From contig WMKJ01000118.1 in assembly GCA_009733715.1 (NCBI GenBank), positions 1 to 36,784 on the forward strand: DNA of 36,784 nt, written 5' to 3'. The DNA comes from Herpomyces periplanetae (taxonomy: Eukaryota; Ascomycota; Laboulbeniomycetes; Herpomycetales; Herpomycetaceae). Shown one piece after another: positions 10,401-22,300 of this stretch. Numbering within the stretch: the first letter of the stretch is position 1; each line of letters begins with the position of its first letter. Made by a program: the position numbers and the translations under genes. The notes under the pieces were generated by a model. That model worked only from the letters and a program-made list of their open reading frames with translations. It ran no database searches and was not told the origin of the DNA.

Positions 10401-10480
10401 CACATTTCTTTCCTCTTAACTTTACCCCTACACCATTTCTATCCTCACTCCTGTCAAGTGAGATTGCTTTCCCATTAAGA

Positions 10481-13205
10481 ATGAAGTATGGTGAAAGTCT
10501 GTCTGCCCGTTCCATACCCGAATGGCTTCATCGTAAGTTGTCTATTCCTAACTCTATTCGTCTACCACTCCCCTTTAATTAACTTTTATTTATCTTACCC
10601 AGATAACGTTGACTATGACACGCTAAAACAGTACATCAAAGCACACACGTCAGAACGTAATGCTCCCGACAAAAGCACCGACTCCGCTGCCAACCTTTTA
10701 TCTGCTGAAAAATTTGCGTCAACCTTTTATCGGCTGTTATCCGATCAGCATAATCGAATTAGCCTATTCTTCAGATCCAAGTTGCACGAAATAACCTGTA
10801 GTTTAGATAGAGTATCATCACAAATTAACCGCTTTCGTGCCAAATCCCAGGCAATCAATCGTGTTGAATTATCAGCCAAACAGTTAGAAGTACTGGCTCA
10901 TTTGGAGGATCAGCTCATCCGTATTGGCTGTCAGATCCAAAACTTGTCAAGATTTGCAACTGCACAAAGAATTGCCTTTGAAAAATTATTAAAAAAATAT
11001 CGACGATGGACAAATGACGATGCTTTGTGCATGAGGTTCCGTAATTGTTATCTGAAAAAATATGGCACATTTTCAGATGATCGGTACAACTCGTTACCCG
11101 ATCTACTCATCTCATGGACACGAAATCTCAGCACTTTACGCTCTCTTTTAATTGAGTCTTCCTCTCGCAATGTCTCTCCCGCTCCCATTCCCGTCCCCAA
11201 ATTCCCCCCCATCGATCCCAGTATAATCCAGTCTAACCCTCTATATCATGATACATCCAAGTTGCCGGGCAACTATGAAACAAATCATATATCGCTGGCC
11301 GATCGAATCTCCGAACATCTTAAATCTGGCTCATTTGTCGATTTTGATACAACATTTGAATCCTATCCTCTGTGCCCACGCGAAAGTTTATACGTGTACT
11401 GGATTCATCCTGATAATTTGATTGAATTTCATGTTGCCTTATCACTCCACCTGCGCATTTTTGATGGGCCTGATGCGAGCGTTTGTAGAAGTCAAAGTTC
11501 GGATAATCTTACCAGCGCTGGCTTGATCACCAAACCTAGTCTTCAACGAGGCTACTCCGAACTTAATTTAAAGGGTTCTCGCCTTCAATCCTCGTCCCCT
11601 GCAGCGTGTTTAGTTATAGATCATCTTCCAACCTTCGCCCAGAGTTATGCTAACCTGGCAATTGAGTCATGGCAACTTGCAGAAAATCGTCTTATGACAA
11701 CTCAAGGAATTGCTCGATGGGTAGATCGTGATGATATCCGTTTGGCCCTTGCTGAGTCTGCATTTTCTACTCCTGAGTCTAATTTGAATAATTCATTCCC
11801 TCCCGTCACCGTTTCACTCAAGCAAAAGCAGCTTTTACTCCTCTTTAATTCTCAGAATGATTCACCCAGCTATCATCCAAACTTATGCCCTGAATCTACA
11901 TGCTTTTCTGCATCACAAGATTGGTTTCTGGTTAAAAGGCGACTTAGGGAAGATCCCTTATTAACTCCGCTCGTTACTATTCGATCCAAAAGATGCCGAT
12001 ACACGAGCTTTTGTAACGATAAAATTTCTGAGGTTTGGGCTACTCTTGACGAAGACATTCATATGATGAAGAGTTGCACATGGAACGATTTGTCTGTTAA
12101 TTCATCTACTGGTATCAGATTAAATAGCCAAGCTGACCTAGCAAGCCCGTCAAGTCCATCGAAGCAACTATTTTCCTTCGATCATGATACTTTATCAGTT
12201 AACCAATTTCCATACGCCGTTTTAACAGTTCGATATATCTCCAAAACAGATGCACCGTCAAATGAGCCAAGTATAATTGATTTTCTCGATAACAGCCATC
12301 TCGCCGAAAATGTTAAAGGTTTTGATCTCAAGTATCACGCCATTTGGAAGTGTTATAAACCATCTGCACTTCCCGATCCCCACTGGGTTGCCCAATTGTC
12401 TATAGATATTCGCAAAAGTCCCCGTATAAACCGGGAACTTAGTTCTATTCGTGATACTAGCGTTCCATATACAGCTCGTTTATCCCTTCACGCTTCACGA
12501 TCCAAGGATCCCTTTGGACTGCAAAGTGTAAATCCAGTGGATCCCAAAAAACATTTTATGATAAGTGAGGCCACATCATCTGATGATGCTTTGGGCGTAT
12601 CAAAGCTAAATCATCTTGAAGTTGAAGGAAGCTCGAGTGACACTCCTTTATCTCAAATGTCCAGTGATGCGGTAAAGATCCAGTCGGTTAAGTACTGGAA
12701 TGAGTATGATAATGCGCGTAACCTATACGAACAAGATTCGTCTTATTGGTTATATTTCGATTCGCCTGAAGCAAAGTCTATGAGTCAAGAGTTTCGCAAT
12801 TTTTTTCGGAATGTTTGGAACAGTGTCTTCAAAGCTACTAAGGATTCTGATCCCGAACAGCAACCTTTGCTTTCTAGTAGTCCTGTACAAGCTGACACTA
12901 ATTACAATTCTATTTCTTCTCCATCGTGGAATCCGTCCCTCTTCAGTTCCAATTCGACAAATTTAACCGCCGGTAGTAACACAGACGAGCCTGTTCGTGA
13001 TCCTGCATCTTCAATGTTGCATTATAGATTACTCTCATCAATCCATGCTATCTTTAGTAATAGTGTGACGTTTATAAGAAATAGTGACTCTTGGTGCCTG
13101 GTTCGTTCGAGTATGCTGCTTCTGTTTGTGATATTTTTTGCTGTCATAGTCTACATTTCCCTTACCGAGGCCGCTGGAAATCTTGACATGTTCTTCCTTC
13201 AATGA
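10481..13205 (+). CDS. SPX / VTC-domain protein, Vtc5-like, probably non-catalytic
   Basis: Likely a subunit of the vacuolar transporter chaperone complex, which makes polyphosphate at the vacuole. Exon 1 (10481-10532) and exon 2 (10603-13205) flank an intron with a GTAAGT donor and CCCAG acceptor. The join gives MKYGESL..SIPEWLHHNVDYDTLK, the canonical SPX start. The SPX basic helix AFEKLLKKYRRW (inositol-pyrophosphate pocket) follows near residue 140. The central part keeps scattered VTC-domain landmarks: YWIHPDNLIEF, a KISEVWATLDED strand, FPYAVLTVRY, and SIDIRKS. Catalytic landmarks seem lost: no RxRWYG and no ERKTH strand, and Thr stands where FPYAVLE(V)K has Glu. At 884 residues it is close to yeast Vtc5 (about 870 from memory). 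It ends in one membrane helix (about 855-875) rather than the usual three. Family is sure; subunit assignment is inference. Confidence 0.82.
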
Positions 13206-14376
13206 TCCTTTCCGTCCATTGTAGTGTATGTTTCACTGCAATTAATCCTACATTTCTTTTAATCATTAATCCAAGTAACACGGTGGTATTGTATAGTGAT
13301 TTTCACTTTCGTGTTACCTTGTTTAACCCTAGTCTATAATCAGTGTGTTGCGATTGAATTGTAAGGGACTTGCCATTGACCATTAACCTTTTTGTCATAG
13401 TTACTCAATTTCATCCTTCACCATTGATTACTTGGTGCACTTGACAACATTTTGTCAATCAATTTTATTCCTTTTAATAACCCTTGGTATGTGTGCGCGC
13501 CGTCCCTCAAAGGCTCGTTGCGTATTATACATTATTCACCGTATAATTTTCATTTTATAGTATAAATTACTTTTTGTGCATCAAAAACCAATTTTTGCAA
13601 TTGATCCAATAGAAAAATCCTTGTTTTAAACTTTACTTGCTAAAATATTTTGTTCACGATACCCTCATACCCAAGCGAACAAATTTCCAAAACGGGGTGC
13701 GTACGTCACGTGTAACGTGGATCACGTGAGTGGGCTATATACGACAAAGTCTAAGCTGGGTAAAAAGTGCGGGAATTTGGAGAGAATAATACGATACGCA
13801 TGATGTTTGCAAAATATTTGTTCACAATGGGAATTTTTGCATATGACAACATTAATTTTTTTAAATACTGAAAAGATTCTCTTATTCAAGTCAATTTTTA
13901 TTCACGTCCTGCATACTCTTATATACCATACATCTATACCCATCTACCCAATCACCTGACATTAGGCAGTAATCGCGTGATCCAAAGTCACCTGACTAGG
14001 TGGGTAATGTAAAAGATTTCAAGCGAGTATTTTGCCCGTTCTTGATATTCAATCGCAATTTGCGCAGCGAATTCGTGCGGTATCTTTATACACATTAAAT
14101 AGTTTGTGATTACCGTGTTACGGAAATTTGTGTCAATTGTGCTGCAATTAGCTGTGGTTAGGTTATTAAGAGGTGAACGGTTTCAGGGCGTATCCTCGTC
14201 ATATTTTTTTTAGTTGCGATTGGTCTACGGATTTTTTTAATCGTCCCCTCACTCGTTAGTCGCGAGTTGTTACTTTACCAAAATAAAACGCGCATTTAAT
14301 TGTCAAATTTTAAATTTATCTGAGCAAGTCGATTTCTTAAGTTAGCACCTCTATTATTGGTGGTAAATTATTTCCA
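13206..14376 (+). promoter_or_regulatory. Gap between the VTC-like gene and SPT16, with two CACGTG sites
   Basis: This 1.17-kb gap contains CACGTG at 13707-13712 and 13723-13728 on either side of an AACGTGG, about 650 bp before the SPT16 start. I see no coding frame or RNA gene. A T-rich segment with Ts at 14205-14245 and the AT-rich 14280-14376 lead into SPT16. Confidence 0.45.
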
Positions 14377-17300
14377 ATGGCCGATGATATTATCATCGAT
14401 AAGCAAACCTTCCACGGTCGACTTTCAAACTTAATCAGTCAATGGAAATCGACTAGCAAAGGTACGGTAGACTCTACTTTTGATGGAGTGCGTTCCATTG
14501 TCATATGTGTGGGAAAAGCTAGTGAAGGTAGCTATTCCAAGAGTGCTGCATTTCAGGTAAGACAATACATTGCTTTACAGTTGAGATTGTATATGCTAAC
14601 TTTTGACTCCATCCAGCTTTGGCTACTAGGCTACGAATTTCCTTCCACGTTGATGATATTAACCCTTGAGAAATCGCTCATTGTTACAACCAAAAAAAAA
14701 GGTTCGACTTACACTTGTCGTTTAGTATGTTTAACATCAACCGACTAAATTGTGCTACCTTCTTGCGTTTAGCGTCGTATTTGGAACCGTTGGCCAGTGG
14801 AAAAAATCAATTAAAGATAATCGTTCGCGGGAAAAATGCAGAAGTTAACCTGAAACAATTTGAATCATGTGTTGACTTTATGCGCAAAACTGGTGGCAAG
14901 ATTGGCCTTTTACTGGGAGAAACCCCTAGTGGTCCATTTGCGGAAGAGTGGGCTCAAGTGTTCGAAGCTAACGCTAAGAACTTGGATACGGTGGATATTT
15001 CTAACGCTATTTCTATTGCCGCTTTATCCATTAAAGATGAAAAAGAGCTACGCGCTATTCGAGATGCTTCGCGTGCGTCTAGTGGATTGACAGCCCGGTT
15101 CTTTTTACCTAAGTTAACGTCAATAGTAGACGAAGAACGAGTCATTACCCACAAAGCCTTAGCAGATCGCGTGCGGGCAAAACTTGATGATAACGCTTTT
15201 TTTGAAAAACTCAAGGTTTCGGCGGATTTTGACGCTATAAACTTGGATTGGGTTCTTGAGCCAGTTGTTCAGAGTGGCCTGAAATTTGATCTTACGCTAG
15301 CCAAGCCTGTTAACGAAGAACGATTAACAGACGATGTGGTTATATTTGCCGTTGGTCTGCGCTACCAAACTTATTCGTCAATTATTGCTCGGTCTTACTT
15401 GGTAGATCCGTCAAAAACTCAGGAAAGCGCCTACAAATTGCTCGTAAAAGTGTACGATGTGGTGCTATCGAAAATTCGTGACGGCGTCGTAGCCAAAGAT
15501 GTTTATCAAGCGGCCCTTGACACTGTAAAATCTAGCAAGTTGGACTACGAAAACCACTTTGTTAACAGCGTAGGGTACGGTATAGGTATAGAATTCATGG
15601 ATTCGTCTCTGGTTCTCGATAGTAAGAATACTCGCACACTTCAAGATGGAATGACACTTGCAATTACTATTGGATTTAAAAACCTTGATAACACGGATGG
15701 CTCGTCTAAAAAACCAGGGAAGTTTTCCTTACTTCTGGTTGATACGGTACGAGTTGCGGTAACTGAGGCTATTGTGTTCACGAAAGATGCGCCTACCAGT
15801 TTTCATGAAGTTTCACTAATCTTGAATGATGAAAAGGATGCTACACCGCGCAAGAAAACTGATACTACGGGTAAAAATTCCGCGGTAGCCAAGTCCAATT
15901 TCAAGTCAACTCGGCTGCGCAATGAGCGGCAGGCTACGCTGAACGAAGCTAAAGAGGCAGCTCGTATTGAGCACCAGCGGCAATTGCATGCTAAGAAGTT
16001 AGCGGAGGGTCTTGAAAGATATGGCAAGGGATCTGGTAGTTTAAGTGGAACGTTGGAACGGAAGATTAAACGATTCGAGTCGTATAAACGTGATAATCAA
16101 TTGCCGAGTAGCGTTAAAGATTTGCGAGTAATGCTGGATGCAAATGCCTCGTCAATTATTGTGCCAATTATGGGACGCCCAGTACCATTTCACATTAACA
16201 CGGTTAAGAATGCTAGTACGGCAGCTGAAGGAGAGTCGATGACATTACGAATTAATTTCTTGACGCCAGGGCAAGGAGTTGGACGGAAGGATGATCAACC
16301 ATTTGAAGATCCTAGTGCACAGTTTTTACGGAGTTTAACCTTTCGATCAACGGACAGATCACGTTTGGAAAGCTTAGCGATGCAAATTACCGAGCTTAAA
16401 AAAGAAGCTACACGACGTGAGCAAGAACGCAAACAACTGGAAGACGTAGTAGAGCAGGATAAGTTGATAGTGGCAAAGGATCGTCGGTTTGCTCGATTGG
16501 ATCAAGTGTTTTTACGCCCACCGTTCGACAGTAAACGTGTATCAGGGCTGGTAGAAATTCACCAGAACGGGCTTCGATACATTCACGAAGCCAACAATGC
16601 GATAGTAGATGTGCTGTTTTCCAATGTTAAGCATTTATTCTTCCAGCCGTGCACAAATGAACTCATTGCAATTATTCACTTGCACTTGATTAATCCGATT
16701 ATGATTGGCAAAAAGAAGACAAAAGATGTTCAATTTTATCGTGAAGCCATGGAGATTCAGATTGACGAAACTGGAACTAAAAAGCGAAGACGACGTCACG
16801 GTGATGAAGAAGAGTATCAGATGGAGCAAGAAGAGCGGAGGAGACGTAATGAGCTAGATAAGGAATTCTACTCGTTTACGAAGAAAATTGAAGAAGCGGC
16901 ACGTAGCGTTGACATTCATGCGGATATTCCGATGCGGGAATTGGGCTTCAATGGAGTACCGTGTCGTAGTAGCGTGTGGATGCAACCAACAACGGACTGT
17001 TTGGTTCAATTAACGGAGCCACCTTTCTTTGTCGTAACATTGTCTGATGTGGAGATTGTACACTTGGAGCGGGTTCAGTTTGGTCTGAAGAATTTTGATA
17101 TGGTCATTGTATTTCGAGATTTTAATCGACCACCTGCTCACATTAATACCATTCCTGTAGAATCGCTGGACGCTATTAAGGATTGGTTGGATAGTGTTGA
17201 AGTACCCTTTTCCGAAGGACCCCTTAACCTAAATTGGACGACTATAATGAAAACGGTTACGGCGAACCCCCACCAGTTTTTTGCCGATGGTGGATGGAGT

Positions 17301-17573
17301 TTTTTGACGAATGAATCGGATAGTGAGGATGGAAGTGAATCTGAGGAAGAATCAGCTTTCGAGCTTAGTGAAAGTGAACTTTATAGTGAAGAAAGTAGTG
17401 AGGATGATTCAGAATTTGATGAGAATGCTAGTGATCAAGACTCGGGCAGCGCAAGCGGCGAATATGATGAGGAGGATGATGGTGAAGATTGGGATGAACT
17501 TGATCGTAAAGCAGCTAAAAAGGGACGTGAAACAGCGGCTACATTGGACAAGAACCGTAAGAAACGGAAATAA
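14377..17573 (+). CDS. SPT16: FACT complex histone chaperone SPT16, three exons
   Basis: Large subunit of FACT, which loosens and rebuilds nucleosomes during transcription and replication; nuclear. Exons are 14377-14556, 14617-14701 and 14773-17573 (1,021 residues). Intron 1 (14557-14616) has GTAAGA, a GCTAAC branch at 14595-14600 and CCAG. It joins AAFQ to LWLLGYEFP, the Spt16 hallmark. Intron 2 (14702-14772) has an unusual GTTCGA donor and joins TTKKK to ASYLEPL, again family-perfect. In order: an aminopeptidase-like N-terminal domain (to about 430, catalytically dead in this family), a dimerisation/linker region rich in charged helices, tandem PH-like middle domain (FLRPPFDSKRVSGLVEIHQN, then PMRELGFNGVPCRSSV), and an acidic tail of about 75 residues full of Glu, Asp and Ser, ending with a basic RKKRK nuclear signal. 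Confidence 0.96.
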
Positions 17574-18014
17574 ATTGAATTGTGGTTAAGATAAATAATT
17601 TCTGCGACGGTTTCTCGTACAATAGCGATTAGAGCGATCTACTGTGGGGCTTCAGGGTGTTAAGAAACTTTTGATTTGGGAAGTGTGCGTGTATGTGGAA
17701 TAAGTGAGAGTGTAAACACCCAACTCTGTCCGAATTAACCATGGCAAATTCACATTTAAACATCATGTTGCTTCACAAGCTACCCAATATCCTACATAAA
17801 AGTACATGTCAAACTTTCACGACGAAATAACGAATTTTCCATGTTACACACACGGCAACTATGATGTCATTAAGTGGATCCAGGGGAAGTTGGTAGGGCT
17901 GAGGAAGGATGAGCAGATTAGGAAAGCGGGACGGGACGGGTTGAAAATATTGAGAAATGGAAGATGTAACGTTGTAGAAGTGTATAGGGCTGAATGTTGA
18001 GAGGAGTTGGCAAA
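17574..18014. other. Convergent 3' gap between SPT16 and SLU7
   Basis: Both 3' untranslated regions must fit in these 441 bp. A 64-codon frame at 17806-18000 (+) starts with ATG but has no recognisable feature and lies where terminators are expected, so I do not call it a gene. Confidence 0.5.
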
Positions 18015-19031
18015 TTAGGAATTTGCATTCAAGTGTTCTGCACCGCCGTAGCGTTCTAGTAGACTTTTCATTTTTTGGCGTTGTTGTAACGCACGTTCTT
18101 CGTCTTTCTTTTTGATTAAGAATTCAGCTGATGTGGGATTAGCTTGTAAATGGATACGCTCTTTATCGGGGCCACCTTTGGATTGCATTTCCCAGGCAAA
18201 TACTTGGGCACGTTCAAATACAGCGGCGTCACCGCTTGCGCGCAAGAAACCTTGTTCAGCGACGAGAGCGGAAGCTTGATCTGCGATGGCACCCGAATCA
18301 ACCATGCGGCGAGCTTTGGGATCGTATTTAGCAGATTCTGGATCTAAACTACGTAAGTAACCAGCTACGTCTTCTCTGATACGTAGATTTTTCGTTGATG
18401 TAGGTTGATTACGTCCCATATCGGCTTCTTCTTCGTACTTGGTACCTTCGGCGTCTTGATCATCGACATTTGTATCGTCATCATCATCATAATCATCGTC
18501 ATCAAAATCTTCATTGCTGGGGTTATTAATATCGTCAGTTTTGTGTTTTCCTCGGCGTTTACGTTCAGCGTTAGCAGCACGCTTCATTTCATCCAAAGCT
18601 TGATATTCTTGTATAACTTTTTCATATTCTGATGGGTCGTATGCCGCATATTGATCACGTTTTTCGTCCCAGGTACGCTCAAGTTTGGCCTCACGAACTT
18701 CGTCTGGTGCGATATCACGATTGGTCCAGCGAGCGCCAAGTTTACGTGGTCGGCTTAAACACTCTCGAGCCTGATGTCCCATTGCTCCACAATTTTCACA
18801 TGCACCTTTGCGAAACTTGGTAGCAACTTTTAAGCGTTTTTTAGCTCGATCTTCATACTTGAAGTTGGCATCATCGGCGTGTTTTTGTAAGCGTTGATGC
18901 TCCAAATAATCACTTGTACCGGATTTTGAATCATCGATGAAAAAGGGCTTTTTCGTAATAAATGAGGGTATATACTCATTTCGAACTTTTGACGCCGTTG
19001 AAACATCTGCAATTCTGCGCGATGGTGGCAT
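18015..19031 (-). CDS. SLU7: Pre-mRNA splicing factor SLU7
   Basis: Second-step splicing factor that helps choose the 3' splice site within the spliceosome. It is a single exon. I start at ATG 19029-19031 ([10 protein letters not shown], 338 residues); the frame stays open 23 codons upstream to another ATG at 19098-19100, but that extension has no similarity to the family. [17 protein letters not shown] matches the family's HIPxYIxxxPWYID. The zinc knuckle follows as [14 protein letters not shown] (C-x2-C-x4-H-x4-C), then [18 protein letters not shown], which is diagnostic. Then come [20 protein letters not shown], a highly acidic Asp run (+ strand TCATCATCATC.. near 18478-18510), and [20 protein letters not shown]. 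It is much shorter than human SLU7 (586) at both ends. It diverges from REV3 across 273 bp. Confidence 0.94.
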   Translation of the reverse strand: MPPSRRIADVSTASKVRNEYIPSFITKKPFFIDDSKSGTSDYLEHQRLQKHADDANFKYEDRAKKRLKVATKFRKGACENCGAMGHQARECLSRPRKLGARWTNRDIAPDEVREAKLERTWDEKRDQYAAYDPSEYEKVIQEYQALDEMKRAANAERKRRGKHKTDDINNPSNEDFDDDDYDDDDDTNVDDQDAEGTKYEEEADMGRNQPTSTKNLRIREDVAGYLRSLDPESAKYDPKARRMVDSGAIADQASALVAEQGFLRASGDAAVFERAQVFAWEMQSKGGPDKERIHLQANPTSAEFLIKKKDEERALQQRQKMKSLLERYGGAEHLNANS

Positions 19032-19304
19032 GACTGTCGACTGCTGAACACGATTCCCCTGGACTTTGTATATCAGGTGTATCAACACCCTCCATTCCAT
19101 TTCTGCTTACCCCCACATATACATTGAAAGTATTTTTTACTGAGCACGTGATACGAGTTTGGATGAGATAAGCAGTGGTTGATATTGTTGAACGGAAGGG
19201 GGAACGAAATGAGATTGAGAAAGGCTCAATACACTTGTGTATACGAGAGGATAAAAGGATAATTTTTTGTCGGGGAATTAACAAGTGACGTTATGTGATG
19301 ACCA
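19032..19304. promoter_or_regulatory. Shared divergent promoter of SLU7 and REV3
   Basis: Only 273 bp separate the two start codons. One CACGTG lies at 19145-19150, about 115 bp from SLU7 and 155 bp from REV3, so the same site could serve both. Confidence 0.5.
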
Positions 19305-22300
19305 ATGCATCAAACGGATCAAGGGGATGATGAATTAAAGGTGGTGGCGAACACTAAAACGGTGTTTCGCATGCAAATTAATTATGTGGACTATTACATT
19401 TGTCGAGCGACGGACTACGATCCAGCGTTGTGGGGAAAAGGACATGATGGATCACAGAGAACGGGCTTTATACCGAGAGTTCCTGTAATACGAATATTTG
19501 GATGTACGGAAACACGGCAACGCGTATGCGCTCACGTCCATGGTGTATTACCTTACATTTACGTGGAGTATACAGGCTCACTTGACGAGAGTAGTGTTGA
19601 TAGTTATATTTTAAAGTTTCGGGAAGCGACTGATAAAGCTTTAGAGCAAAGTTACGAACAACCTACGAACAATGCCAGATTGACAGTTGGGTCCAAGTAT
19701 GTAGCATTTATTTCGCTAGTCAAGGGAATTCCGTTTTACGGGTATCATGTGGGGTATACTTATTACTTGAAAATTTACTTACTCAATCCGATCTGGGTTC
19801 CTCGACTTTCTGAATTATTATTGAGGGGAGCAGTTCTAAACCGTGTTTTCCAACCTTATGAAACGCATATTCAATATATATTACAATTTTTATGCAATTT
19901 TAACTTGTACGGATGCACATTTTTAGAGTGCTCGCAAGTACGATTTCGGGAGCCAGTTCCGGATTACGCTTTACTCAGTCAATGGGAGCGTAAAGTTTGC
20001 AAATGGAATTCACAAGTTATTCCACCGGCATGGGTGGTTAGCAATGGAAGTATTAAACGGCAAAGTTATTGTTCTCTCGAAGTGGATATTTTGGCGAGTG
20101 ATATTGTAAACCGACTTGCTGTTAAGGAGCGAAAGCTACACCATACATTCAATGAAGGAGTGAGTAAATTTAGCATGGATGGTACTAAATTGGTGCAATC
20201 ATTGGAGAGTCTTTGGCAGGAGGAACGTCAACGACGACAATTGCGACACGGTAAGAGTACGTCTCTTGATGAATGGACGGCAGAAATTACGGCACCATTT
20301 TCAACGGAGTCTCGAAGTACAGAAGATACACAGTGGATTCATGAAGATGAACTATGGAACCAAGTCAACGAAATTATTGGTCGGGAAAGCGGTGGTGATA
20401 TGGGGAATAGAACATTAGAAAATTTTTTGGAGGTTGACAAACAAGTGGAGAGGATTCGTACTGCGTTTGAGAGTATTACGGATTTATTTTCGGAAAATTT
20501 AACGCGAAGTTTAATGAACAGTTCGCAGGCTTCGTACTGTGTAGAAAGTGATATATCGTCAAGTTTTTCATTTACAGTTGATGAGAAATGGATGCAGGAT
20601 GAAACGAATATAGACAAGGAAGTGAGTAATGAATTCACGATAACTGAAGAAGATTTATTGGAGGCGAGTTCAGATGAAGAAAGGGAAGAAACATTTGAAC
20701 ATGTGGAAGGTAGTATTAGTTTTGATAATAGTCGAATTGAGCTTCATAAGCAAGGTTTGCGCAAAAGTGTGGATGTAGAAGGTTTAGGGGAGAATCGCAA
20801 GCGAAAGTTTAGTAGAGTTAATGGGATGGAAAACGGAAGCACATGGGAAGCATCTTCACAAGGACAAGGGTGGAATTGTGAGGTGGATATGACGAATTTA
20901 GAAGGGCTAAGAAGGCAAAATGATGGATCATTGTGGGAGGTGAAAACACCGATTGACAAGGTTGGTGGTGAAAATAATGTTGGGAAATGGTGTTCGGGGG
21001 AAAAGACACATGAATCATGGCAAGGAGATATAACACCGGGGAGTAAGGAAAAACAGGGAGTGGAAATGATTAGTTCATCGATTATACTAGAGGATATTTG
21101 TAGCACTGGACGAGAGTTGGTGTCATCGGCGAATGCGAGTAAAAGTGAGGGAATTGAGGATGTATTTTACACGAAAAAGGCACAGCAAAGCCAAATATTG
21201 AGTAGGGTGGTAAGGGAAGAATTTGGGATCAGGGGTGGACATGTAGAGTACATTTTTGGAGAAGGACCACCGGAAGATGATATGGTAATGGGGACGTTTA
21301 GCGATTGGGGTTTACCGGAAGTGGAATATCAAGAAGCATTTTACGGAGATGTGAAGGATGTACCGCGAAAGGGGCGTGAATATGGAGGACGAGTTCATCG
21401 AGTGCTGGGAAATGGATATGAATATTTGGGGGAGTTTTGTACAACGGAATATTGTGGAATTGGAACGGACGGACAAGTTACAAGTAGATTGGAAAAAGAA
21501 GCAAAATGCAGACTTGGATGCCCGAGGGTAGAATGGGAATATAGTTTGGAAGCGCCGAGTGTAGAAGAAGTTGATGATTGGTTAGCTGGAGGGGGAAATG
21601 AAGGGGAAAGGATTGGTCAGTGGGGCGAAACAGTAGGAGGCATAATGATGGATGGAAGTCAGGTAATATGTCCATCAGGTTATGATAAAGGAAGATTTTT
21701 GTATTCTCGGGGGGGAAAAAAGGGATTAGCAGTACAACAAAGTCAGTATATGCAAATATTTAGTGTGGAAGTGTTTGCACATAGTCGAGGAGATCAGGTA
21801 CCAGATGCGGAAAAAGATGGGATTCGAGGAATATTTTGGGCAGTTGAGCGGGAGGCATTTGACGATGATGATGATGAAAGTGAAGAGACAAAAGCGTGGG
21901 AGGTAATGGGGAACAGACGAATTTTGCAGGGAGTTATCATGGTTAGTGAAGATGAAAGGCTTAGTCGAACGATTGAACGGTTAATGGGACGAACAAGACG
22001 ACGGGTGGACATTGAAAATTGTGAAGTGGAAGCGATAAATCGATTAATAGACATAGTACGATTGTATGATCCAGACATTCTTACGGGGTACGAGGTCTGT
22101 TCACGATCGTGGGGATACATTATGAAGCGTGGAGAAAAAGCGTTTGATTGGAATATTAGCAGGGAGATATCATGTTTGCGAGATTTTAATGAAGATTTCA
22201 TGGGAAAGGAGAGGAATGCGAGAGGAAAGAAGATAGTAGGACGACATTTACTGAATATTTGGCGGATTGTACGGAATGAAGTAAATTTAACGGATTTTTC

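Larger units (their letters stand above)
8971..10480 (+). promoter_or_regulatory. 1.5-kb leader/promoter of the VTC-like gene
   Basis: No protein gene is supported, although overlapping open frames exist because the right half (about 9780-10480) is pyrimidine-rich on this strand, which depletes stop codons. CACGTG occurs at 9258-9263, 9314-9319, 9659-9664 and 9733-9738. Short ATG frames precede the gene, for example at about 10122 (13 codons) and 10171 (5 codons), and could act as upstream ORFs if the transcript starts early enough. Confidence 0.4.

Noticed and set aside
14725-14730. GTATGT as the donor of SPT16 intron 2
   Set aside because: It is in the wrong phase and would add residues absent from the Spt16 family; the GTTCGA site restores the conserved KKKAxxLEPL.
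17806-18000. 64-codon frame between SPT16 and SLU7
   Set aside because: It has no motif, lies in a convergent 3' gap and is short enough to be chance.
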